Source: Azonexus sp. (GTDB lineage: Bacteria > Pseudomonadota > Gammaproteobacteria > Burkholderiales > Rhodocyclaceae). Taken from it: a DNA stretch of 53,132 nucleotides. Location: NCBI GenBank assembly GCA_030691385.1, contig JAUYEI010000058.1, positions 1 through 53,132 on the forward strand, in the 5' to 3' direction. A program made the translations under genes and the position numbers. Below, one piece after another: positions 1-6,724 of the stretch (its first letter is position 1; every line of letters starts with the position of its first letter). Under the pieces are notes generated by a model, which had not been told where the DNA came from, searched no databases, and saw only the letters and a program-made list of their open reading frames with translations.

Positions 1-885
1 ATCCGCCCTTCTGATCCCCAGTGGTTCAATCTGATAACGCCGTCGACGTTGCGCTTCGACGGCGTCCTCCTTGCATCCGGTCCGCCGATCACCATCACCG
101 TTCGTGAACAACAGAACATCAAATCGGGTGACCACACTCAGTTGAAGATCGAGAACCCCGCAGAAGCAATTCGCCCAAGCGCCATTGCAACCTTCAAGGT
201 CAGGGACCGGGCGCTTTCTCCTGAAGAAATCCACAAGTTCTTCAATGCGCTTGAGGCGGTCTCATCGGCAGCCACGCTACGCCTCGCAGTCAAGTTCATG
301 TTGCTGACGATGGTACGAAAAAGCGAGTTCACCCAAGCCAAATGGGAAGAGGTCAATTTCGAAACAGGCGTGTGGACGATTCCCAAGGAGCGGATGAAAG
401 CTGGTCGGCCGCACAATGTTTACCTCAGCCAGCAGGCCGTGGACATTCTGGTTGCCTTCAAGACCTGCTATGGCGCCAGCCCATACCTCCATCCCGGGCG
501 CTATGAGTCAGATTTCCCGATGAGCAATGGGACTCTGAACCGTCTGGTCGTAGCCGGCACGGAGGTGATCATCGGTCGCGGCGAGGAGTTCGAGCCGTTT
601 ACGGTGCATGACCTTCGCCGAACTGCCAGCACGTTGTTGCATGAGGCTGGATACAACACTGACTGGATTGAGAAATGCTTGGCTCATGAGCAGCGGGGAG
701 TGCGCGCTGTCTATAACAAGGCCGAGTACGGTGAGCAGCGAAGAGCGATGCTTCAAGCTTGGGCCGACATGGTCGACTCATGGATCGTGGACGGGCCCAG
801 TCCTATTCGGCCCATCAATCTGAGCTTTCCTTCAGAGATGCGTTTGGGGTTGGAACACCAAGCGGATTCAGTTCATCCGGTGTGA
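1..885 (+). CDS. Tyrosine recombinase (P4-like integrase), 5' truncated by window edge
   Basis: The reading frame is open from base 1, so the N-terminus lies outside the window; the first in-window start-like codon (TTG at 49) is not a convincing start. The visible part holds the core-binding end and the full catalytic domain of a tyrosine recombinase: the first catalytic Arg in TMVRKSEF, the H-x-x-R box in VHDLRRTAS, the second His in LAHEQ and the nucleophile Tyr in AVYNKAEY. The family (P4/DUF4102 integrases) inserts genomic islands at tRNA or other att sites by cutting and rejoining strands through a Tyr-DNA link. It reads into the window towards the hipBA, PIN and ATPase cargo, as expected for an integrase at the left end of an island. 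The expected att site or tRNA would be upstream, outside the window. Confidence 0.9.
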   Translation: MRPSDPQWFNLITPSTLRFDGVLLASGPPITITVREQQNIKSGDHTQLKIENPAEAIRPSAIATFKVRDRALSPEEIHKFFNALEAVSSAATLRLAVKFMLLTMVRKSEFTQAKWEEVNFETGVWTIPKERMKAGRPHNVYLSQQAVDILVAFKTCYGASPYLHPGRYESDFPMSNGTLNRLVVAGTEVIIGRGEEFEPFTVHDLRRTASTLLHEAGYNTDWIEKCLAHEQRGVRAVYNKAEYGEQRRAMLQAWADMVDSWIVDGPSPIRPINLSFPSEMRLGLEHQADSVHPV

Positions 886-1078
886 GAAAACGCATCACCT
901 GGGCGGACATTCCTGCTTGGGCGGGGGTGACCGCCCCATTGGCGGCAGAAGAGACTGTCGATGGAGCAGAACGTAACGCGCTACTTCGATCGCGAATGTG
1001 GGGCAAGCGCACAGCGATGTTGTTAGATGGGAAAAGCGAGAACTCCTGATTTATCGGATTGTCACTTGAATTAATGTG

Positions 1079-1133
1079 TCCCAAGGGCTACATTAATAGC
1101 AATTAAATGATTTTTTGATGCCCGAAGGCTACA
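1079..1133 (+). promoter_or_regulatory. Candidate hipBA operator: two direct repeats
   Basis: Two similar 14-bp elements precede hipB: TCCCAAGGGCTACA at 1079-1092 and GCCCGAAGGCTACA at 1120-1133. They lie on the same strand, 41 bp apart start to start, about four helical turns. The second copy abuts the GTG start and includes the likely Shine-Dalgarno (GAAGG), so binding there would also block translation. HipB-type antitoxins repress their own promoter through repeated operators, so autoregulation is the obvious reading, but the repeat is not the E. coli HipB consensus. The rest of 886-1078 shows no gene. Confidence 0.5.
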
Positions 1134-1397
1134 GTGACAACGCTTTCCGATGTTGCCGAGATGCTCAAGAGTGCTCGCCGCGAAGCGCGGCTGAGTCAAG
1201 ATGAACTCGCCCAGCGGGCAGGTGTTTCGCGTACAACCGTGGCGCGCATGGAAACCCTGGCCAAGGGCGACATGAGCGTGTCCGCTCTGGTACGCCTGCT
1301 CGAAGCCGCCGGCTACGACTTGAAGCTGGTGAAGCCTGGGCATGTGCGCACCGTCGAGGACATCCTGGCCGAGCAGCGCCAAGGTGACTTGCCATGA
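1134..1397 (+). CDS. hipB: HipB-like antitoxin, XRE-family HTH
   Basis: An 87-residue protein with an XRE/Cro helix-turn-helix around residues 8-60 (SARREARLSQDELAQRAGVS, then TTVARME). The first possible start in this frame is the GTG, because an in-frame TGA lies at 1116-1118. In HipBA systems this protein binds the operator and neutralises the HipA kinase. It overlaps the downstream hipA by 4 bp (ATGA), so the two are translationally coupled, and paired repeats sit just upstream as candidate operators. The tail (VRTVEDILAEQRQGDLP) is typical of the short HipB group that accompanies HipA of about 440 residues. Confidence 0.9.
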   Translation: MTTLSDVAEMLKSARREARLSQDELAQRAGVSRTTVARMETLAKGDMSVSALVRLLEAAGYDLKLVKPGHVRTVEDILAEQRQGDLP

Positions 1398-2743
1398 AGC
1401 TCGACGTCCAGGTCAGTGGCAAGACCGTTGCCCAACTCTACCGCGAACGCGACGAGTATGTGCTCAAGTATTTACCGGGTGCTGATGCGGCCGATTTCAT
1501 CAGCCTGACCATGCCGGTGCGCGACGAGCCTTGGCGCTGGCCGCGCGACCTGCATCCGTTCTTTCGCCAGAACCTGCCTGAAGGCTACTTGCTGAACATC
1601 ATCCGCGAGGAGTTCGGGCCGTTGCTTGACGGCACGGATCTGTCCTTGCTGGCGGTCGTGGGGGGCACCGGCATCGGTCGCGTCACTGTCACGCCCGAAG
1701 GTGGCAAGCCCGGCGTCGACATGGAGCCCCTGCAGATCGATAAACTGCTGACGGCGGACAACACCACCGAACATTTCTCATCGCTGGTGCGCCGCTATGC
1801 CCGCGCATCCATTTCGGGCATGGTTCCCAAGTTCCTCGTGCCAGAAGAAGCGTCCGACGAGGCACTAGGCCCGCTGGGTAAGCCGACGCTACGCACCAGT
1901 CGCTACATCATCAAGGGATCGGACGACAGCACGCCTTATCTCGGCTTCAACGAGTTCTACAGCATGCGGGTGCTGGAGCGCCTGAATGTCGTGCCGGTGG
2001 CCGGCACCCGGATGTCCGACGATGGTCGGGTGCTGGTGGTCGAACGCTTCGACGTGGACGAACAAGGTGTGCCAACGCACGGGCTCGAAGATGCATGCGG
2101 GTTGCTCGGTCTGCCCCCTCACGAAAAGTACGCGACCACCACCGAGAAGGTGCTGAACGCCACGCGCGCCTACTTGCCGCCCGCGCACGTGCGCGCCCAG
2201 TTGGAGCAATTGGGCTGGCATGTGCTGGCCAATTATGTGGTGCGCAATGCGGACTGTCACGCCAAGAACATCGCGCTGTACTACACCCGGCTTGGCGATG
2301 TGGCCTTCACGCCGGTCTATGACATCGTGACCACCCAGGCTTACCCACGCTATGCGAACAATCCACCGGGCTTATCCATCGACGGTCGGCAGACTTGGGC
2401 GGCTAGTAAGGCACTACAGCGCTTTTTCAATGCACGGCTCGGTATTGCCCCACGGGATTACGCAGACATGGTCGATCGCTTGTGCGAATCGGCGGTTGAG
2501 GTCGGCGCAGAAGTGATCGAAGCGGCTAGGAACGAGCCGCACTGGCGTCCAATTGCCAAGCAAATGGTGCATGCCTGGAATGAAGGAATGGCATCGCTAC
2601 GCGACCCGAAGAAGTCCGTGGCGTTCCGAGGCCTGGATGGCGCGATTGCCGCGGCCGGCTTTTCCGAACCCGAGCGTCCCGAACAAACCAATGTGACGAT
2701 CGGTCGCTCTGAGCTGTTGGCCCCACAGCGGCGCAAACGGTAA
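1394..2743 (+). CDS. hipA: HipA-like serine/threonine kinase toxin
   Basis: A 449-residue HipA-family protein. HipA kinases phosphorylate tRNA synthetases such as GltX and cause growth arrest or persistence unless held by HipB. Family features visible: the N-terminal HipA couple domain (VAQLYRERDEYVLKYLP), the ATP-loop region SISGMVPKFLV, the lysine strand SRYIIKGSDDS, the helix FNEFYSMRVLERL, the strand VLVVERFD, the catalytic loop YVVRNADCHAKNIALY near residues 285-295 (Asp and Asn of the kinase site) and the metal-binding PVYDIVTT. All key residues are present and the length is normal, so it is predicted active. It forms an operon with hipB and lies in the integrase-proximal cargo block, where such pairs stabilise islands or act in abortive defence. 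The target is unknown. Confidence 0.93.
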   Translation: MKLDVQVSGKTVAQLYRERDEYVLKYLPGADAADFISLTMPVRDEPWRWPRDLHPFFRQNLPEGYLLNIIREEFGPLLDGTDLSLLAVVGGTGIGRVTVTPEGGKPGVDMEPLQIDKLLTADNTTEHFSSLVRRYARASISGMVPKFLVPEEASDEALGPLGKPTLRTSRYIIKGSDDSTPYLGFNEFYSMRVLERLNVVPVAGTRMSDDGRVLVVERFDVDEQGVPTHGLEDACGLLGLPPHEKYATTTEKVLNATRAYLPPAHVRAQLEQLGWHVLANYVVRNADCHAKNIALYYTRLGDVAFTPVYDIVTTQAYPRYANNPPGLSIDGRQTWAASKALQRFFNARLGIAPRDYADMVDRLCESAVEVGAEVIEAARNEPHWRPIAKQMVHAWNEGMASLRDPKKSVAFRGLDGAIAAAGFSEPERPEQTNVTIGRSELLAPQRRKR

Positions 2744-2785
2744 CTTTACGAAAACTTTCATCACCTTGAGATAGGCTTAGCCGAC

Positions 2786-3454
2786 ATGACAGACAAAAGT
2801 ATCGAGGTCTTTCAATACCTGCATCTGAAGAGCCATTCATCGGCGAGTTCGATACGAGCCGCCATTCTGACTCAGGTTCAGAAGCCCTGGCACCACGATC
2901 TGGGGCGGGAAGACGATATCCGGAGGCACGCGGGCGACGGCGAGGATGCGATTGTTCTTGTCCGGGCTTCATTTGATGACATCGATGAGTCAGCCCTGGT
3001 TCTCTGGCAGGAGGGAGAAGGTTACAGAGTTTCCAACATCGTTCCCCGCAATGTCGGTGAACTCGGGATCACCAAGTACAACGCCATCCTGCGGGATTTC
3101 GTTGCTAGGATTGCAGAGCCTGCGGCCAGCGCCAGCGCCAGCGGCTTCGGTGTTGAACTGACTTCTCCCCATCAATCGCTGGATGATTGGCTCGATGCAG
3201 AGCCCGCGGCAGCATTGCGGCGTTTTTCGCGCGCGGCCAACAAGTCCACAGGTGCCGCCCATCCTATGGACAGGGCGCGGTGGTACGCTTTCCTAATCGC
3301 GACGCATCACACATCGAAGCGCCTGGATACCGATCAACTCGTTCGATGGCTCGTCGAGGTGGAGCATTGGTCAGAAGACACAGCCCACGAATTGGCGATC
3401 GATTATGAATTCGCCCTCGGTCTTCTTGAGCAATATGATCAGTCGCGCTCATGA
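2786..3454 (+). CDS. Unknown protein, partner of the PIN-like nuclease
   Basis: A 222-residue protein that I do not recognise. It is soluble, with no signal peptide or membrane segment. The N-terminal half (about 1-115) looks alpha/beta and includes a DAIVLVRASFDDIDESALVLW strand pair and NVGELGITKYNAILRDFV. A low-complexity Ala/Ser linker (about 113-123) leads to a mainly helical C-terminal half (DRARWYAFLIATHHTSKRLD, VEHWSEDTAHELAIDYEFALGLLEQYD). Its stop overlaps the ATG of the PIN-like gene by 4 bp, so the two are co-translated. That layout resembles toxin-antitoxin and two-gene defence modules, where the first gene regulates or targets the nuclease. This role is inferred from context only. 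Confidence 0.75.
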   Translation: MTDKSIEVFQYLHLKSHSSASSIRAAILTQVQKPWHHDLGREDDIRRHAGDGEDAIVLVRASFDDIDESALVLWQEGEGYRVSNIVPRNVGELGITKYNAILRDFVARIAEPAASASASGFGVELTSPHQSLDDWLDAEPAAALRRFSRAANKSTGAAHPMDRARWYAFLIATHHTSKRLDTDQLVRWLVEVEHWSEDTAHELAIDYEFALGLLEQYDQSRS

Positions 3455-4155
3455 GCTTGAGTTCGCAAGAGGTTTCCCACTTGGTGGGACTAGGTCTGCC
3501 GGTGTTGTGCGTCGACACATGCACCGTGCTGGATGTGGTTCGCGACATCACGCGTGAGACCGTCACGACCGGCGACGTCAATGCCGGGTTTGCCTTGCTC
3601 TCGATGGCCGAAGAGGGCTCCGACCTGATCGTCCTCATGGCGGAACAGGTCACCCTGGAAATTGCGAGCAACGTTGCGAGCGTGGAACAGGAGGCGCAAG
3701 CCGCCTTGCAAAAATTCCTCGCCCAGGCCCAGCGCATTCACGATGTGGCCATGGCTTTTGGAGCCCAAGGAAATATCCAGGTCCGCCATCTCGATGGACA
3801 TGTCGGCCGAGCCCAGCCGGTACTCGATCGGTGGAAACAAGTCGCCCTGTTGGTGCCACACAACGATGGCGTTGCCAGCCGGGCATTCAGGCGCGTCAAT
3901 GAGCCTCGTACTCCTGCTCGGCGTGGCAAGGAGTCGATGAAGGATTGCGTGATTGTCGAGGCATACATCGAAGCGGCAAGCCAACTGCGAGCAGCTGGCA
4001 TGACGGCGCCTATTGTTTTTGCGTCGTCGAACACCAAGGAATACTTTGCACCGAACACTCGGCATCTTCAGGGTGATATTGCGCAGGATCTCGGGGCTGT
4101 TGGTATCGAGTACGCACCGAATTTTAGTGCGGCGAAACACAACCTTGGCCTGTAG
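3451..4155 (+). CDS. PIN-like domain nuclease (DUF4935-type)
   Basis: A 234-residue protein with the acidic pattern of PIN-like RNases. The first strand carries Asp22 and Asp28 (VLCVDTCTVLDVV), a second acidic pair falls at Asp165 and Glu170 (KDCVIVEAYIEA), and the third strand ends in FASSNTKEYF near 191-199, like the S-N-T-K-D motif of DUF4935 proteins. PIN domains cut RNA with Mg2+ or Mn2+ at a cluster of such acids. The protein is larger than a VapC toxin (about 130 residues) because of a helical insert between strands 1 and 2 (residues 65-110). It overlaps the upstream unknown gene by 4 bp. The position between hipBA and the GHKL-nuclease supports a toxin or defence role; the substrate is unknown. 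Confidence 0.72.
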   Translation: MSLSSQEVSHLVGLGLPVLCVDTCTVLDVVRDITRETVTTGDVNAGFALLSMAEEGSDLIVLMAEQVTLEIASNVASVEQEAQAALQKFLAQAQRIHDVAMAFGAQGNIQVRHLDGHVGRAQPVLDRWKQVALLVPHNDGVASRAFRRVNEPRTPARRGKESMKDCVIVEAYIEAASQLRAAGMTAPIVFASSNTKEYFAPNTRHLQGDIAQDLGAVGIEYAPNFSAAKHNLGL

Positions 4156-4359
4156 TTGCATGGAAGTAAGTACCTGATCCGCTCACTGTTCAAACCCCCG
4201 ATCTGCGAGGCCATGGCGGAACTGCAGCTCTGCATGCATGTGCTTGCTCCAAGCCCAGTGACCTTGCCATGGACTACATCCACGGCGACCTGATGCAATC
4301 CTCAGAACTGGTAGGTCAGAGTTCGTCCTTGCTAAGAAATCATGCAAATTTGACCGGGG
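4156..4359. other. Intergenic spacer between convergent PIN and ATPase genes
   Basis: About 200 bp separate the stop of the PIN-like gene from the stop of the ATPase gene. I see no convincing coding region, no strong terminator hairpin and no RNA gene. Short open frames on both strands lack start signals. Confidence 0.5.
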
Positions 4360-6111
4360 CTATGGCTGTTCGGATAACTGCCAATCGAGTTGGCGCCGGG
4401 CGGTGGCAATAACATCCGCAAAGGTTACCGCTGCCACATCGGGTTCTAGGTTGCTCGTTGGAAAGTCCGGGGAGCGCTTGCCTCCAACCACCAGCACGTT
4501 GATGGGTTTGTTGATGAGTTTCGCTAGGTCATGGCGGTAATCCGTGGCCTGTGTGTAATCATCTCGATTTAGAGGGTGAGAGGGACGTTTGAATTCGAGG
4601 AGAAGGCCCTCACCCTTGAGGTTCTCATTCAGCAAAAGGTCAGGGCGCTTGTTGGCTCGCTTGCCGGAAAACTTCTTGCCAAGAAACTCTTCCACCTGAC
4701 GTTGAAGTGTCTTGTTCGAACTGAAGAGCGAATATTCTGGCCCGAAGATCCACAGGTTCTTTTCGATGGCTTTGTGCATCTGGGCTTCAAGAGTCTTCGG
4801 ATCTTGGGAAATGGATTCAAGCTGATCCAGGAAGTTTTGTCGGGCTTTCGCTTGCTCGACGAGATGGGCCATATCGGCAAGCCCGAATTCGTCGAGTGCG
4901 TCGGCGAGTGCAGCGATGTCCTTTCGCTTGGCCTCGGCTAGATGCTGGACGACCACTCCGTAGTCGGAGCGCTCGATGGCCTCCAACAAAACGTAAATGT
5001 ACGGCTCTATCTTTTCCGCAGGCTCCTGGTAGAAGCGATCGAGAATTTTTTTAATGGCTTTCTCGGCGAATTCGCGCCGATTTTCAGGCAGTGCCGCAAG
5101 CCGCTCCTTGATGTCGCGCTTTAACCGTGCATGGGCAAGCTGAATTTCTTGTCCATGTTTTTTCTTGAATGCAGCAAAAACGATGGGCTTGACCATCTCA
5201 GTCATGCTGGTCAGTAACTCACTATTTTCGATCAGACTATCCCAGCCGGCGGTGACATGTTCGCGGAGTCCGTCTGCGTCGATTTCGCCGTAGAGACGCT
5301 TCAGCAGTTTCTGCGGGAAATCCTCCCGTTCATCAAGACCGAAGAAGGAGGGTTTGCCGACCACCTTGCCGTCCACACGAATCACAATGCCGGGCTGGCG
5401 TGATACGGACTTGTTTTCCGAGATTGCGAAGCGCAAGCGCACCTCACCGACGTTCGGTACGGCAAGTGTTTCGTCTTGGAAGGTACCGTCGACGTCGTCC
5501 ACGCCTAGGGGTTTGTCATTGACGTGGACCGCCAGTCCGGTTTCTCGCCCATATTCCTGCAAGAGAATTTGGCGAAATTTCTGCGGGTCGGGAAATGCCA
5601 AGTGCCGGTGTAGGTCGCTTAGGGTGATTCGGGTACCTTGAACGGAAGCCTCACAAGGATTGGTCGCGAGCTCAATAGGTAGGTGCTCTATATCCTCGAC
5701 GGTCGATAGATCCTGAATTCGAAGGGTAAAACTGGTGCAAATACCTCGGGCGTACGTTTCAAGGGTCATGACCGCCGCCGCCATGAGCCCCGAGAATTTT
5801 CCAACGCCCTTCCGGCCTTTTACCAGGCGTTTTTTCCCGGCGGTTCGCTCGCCACTCCGTTCTCTGCGGTCAGAGGCAATCGATAGGTAGTGGCTGCGTA
5901 CCTCTTCCGTTGTCATGCCGGTGCCGTTATCGAGAATTACGATGGGATCGTTACTCACTGCGGCTGGTAATGAGACGCTCACGTGGTCAGCATCGGCATC
6001 CCATGCGTTATCAACCAATTCTTTGAGAGCTTTCTCGGTGGATGAGTACTCCTGGCTGAGCAGGCTTGCCAGCCGTGAGTTCACAAGGAATCGTGCGCTA
6101 TTCTTCGTCAT
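4360..6111 (-). CDS. GHKL (Hsp90/MutL-type) ATPase fused to PD-(D/E)XK nuclease, candidate defence protein
   Basis: A 583-residue two-domain protein. The N-terminus is a GHKL ATPase: motif I ELVDNAWDADA (Glu31, Asp34, Asn35), motif II LDNGTGM (Asp61, Gly63, Gly65), and motif III GRKGVGKFSG (99-108). The middle (about 290-440) is helical and charged, probably a dimer or transducer stalk. The C-terminus has a helix EAQMHKAIEKNLWIFGPEY, then Asp491 and a Glu506-x-Lys508 pair (RPDLLL ... LLLEFKRP), a PD-(D/E)XK nuclease core resembling Shedu/DUF4263. ATP-driven clamping coupled to DNA cutting is the natural model; related GHKL-nuclease fusions have been linked to restriction systems. Start choice: GGGAAG lies 5-10 bases upstream of the ATG. 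It is a single gene, divergent from the 6458 gene. Confidence 0.82.
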   Translation of the reverse strand: MTKNSARFLVNSRLASLLSQEYSSTEKALKELVDNAWDADADHVSVSLPAAVSNDPIVILDNGTGMTTEEVRSHYLSIASDRRERSGERTAGKKRLVKGRKGVGKFSGLMAAAVMTLETYARGICTSFTLRIQDLSTVEDIEHLPIELATNPCEASVQGTRITLSDLHRHLAFPDPQKFRQILLQEYGRETGLAVHVNDKPLGVDDVDGTFQDETLAVPNVGEVRLRFAISENKSVSRQPGIVIRVDGKVVGKPSFFGLDEREDFPQKLLKRLYGEIDADGLREHVTAGWDSLIENSELLTSMTEMVKPIVFAAFKKKHGQEIQLAHARLKRDIKERLAALPENRREFAEKAIKKILDRFYQEPAEKIEPYIYVLLEAIERSDYGVVVQHLAEAKRKDIAALADALDEFGLADMAHLVEQAKARQNFLDQLESISQDPKTLEAQMHKAIEKNLWIFGPEYSLFSSNKTLQRQVEEFLGKKFSGKRANKRPDLLLNENLKGEGLLLEFKRPSHPLNRDDYTQATDYRHDLAKLINKPINVLVVGGKRSPDFPTSNLEPDVAAVTFADVIATARRQLDWQLSEQP

Positions 6112-6457
6112 CTTCCCTTACCCTGTGTATCGCAAGCGTCTTGCTTGGCTTAAGAATATTTGCCCAAGTAATAGCGGCGCTTTTGGCGATAACGAACATC
6201 ATTGAAATTTGCTGGACAACGCATTGTAGGTATCCAGATGGCAATTATGTTTTTGTAATTGCCTGATGTGCAAGAAATGGATTTGCTTTCGGCTATTCCG
6301 CTGTTCCATCGCTTGCTTGCGATGATCCAGTTATTGCTCCGAAATAAACGACTCATCTAGCGATTTTTGTGGCGCTTGGTAGTGGCAATAGCAATTGACT
6401 GGAATCAGGGGCTTGCTGACGGCATTTCCGCGATTAGCCTGATGTCAGGAGGTCGAT
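6112..6457. other. AT-richer intergenic region with a perfect inverted repeat
   Basis: This 346-bp region separates the divergent ATPase gene and the small membrane-protein gene, so it must hold both promoters. It is visibly richer in A and T than the surrounding genes. An 8-bp perfect inverted repeat (GGCAATTA, 8-nt spacer, TAATTGCC) lies at 6240-6263, about 130 bp upstream of the ATPase start. I see no gene in it. Confidence 0.6.
6240..6263. promoter_or_regulatory. Inverted repeat GGCAATTA-N8-TAATTGCC
   Basis: The two arms (6240-6247 and 6256-6263) are perfect reverse complements with an 8-nt T-rich spacer. The size and spacing fit a dimeric repressor site. It lies between divergent genes; which gene it controls is not known. 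A terminator is less likely, because no gene ends here. Confidence 0.45.
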
Positions 6458-6721
6458 ATGCGGAAACTTTTCTTCTTCGCGATCCTGGCGATTGGGGCAG
6501 GGATCGGATTGCTGGTTGCTATCGCAGCAAAAGGCGAATGGGGTGCAGGGGCTGTCATGGTGGGTATTGGGCTACTCTTTTCTGTTCCGCTAGCCAGTGC
6601 GTTGACGGGCATTGGACGAGGCCGCAGAAGCTTGCTGCGGCGAAGGAGTGGTGGCGGAGCAGGGGGGGCGTCCAGGTCTTTGTCCAAGGGTGATGTTCCC
6701 ATTCGGCGCTGGGATCGGTAG
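6458..6721 (+). CDS. Small membrane protein, function unknown
   Basis: An 87-residue protein with a strong Shine-Dalgarno (AGGAGG at 6448-6453) ahead of the ATG, which is why I accept it. Two hydrophobic segments, about residues 4-23 (FFFAILAIGAGIGLLVAIAA) and 28-52, are followed by an Arg/Gly-rich tail that is likely cytoplasmic. The gene converges on traG with only 3 bp between the stop codons. Small inner-membrane proteins next to traG in other systems include entry-exclusion proteins, but there is no recognisable similarity here, so this is only a thought. It is the only plus-strand gene in the transfer region. Confidence 0.6.
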   Translation: MRKLFFFAILAIGAGIGLLVAIAAKGEWGAGAVMVGIGLLFSVPLASALTGIGRGRRSLLRRRSGGGAGGASRSLSKGDVPIRRWDR

Positions 6722-6724
6722 CAG

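Noticed and set aside
2526..2972. Minus-strand frame crossing the hipA end
   Set aside because: It overlaps two good plus-strand genes, has Arg/Ser/Pro-rich composition and no homology that I recognise.
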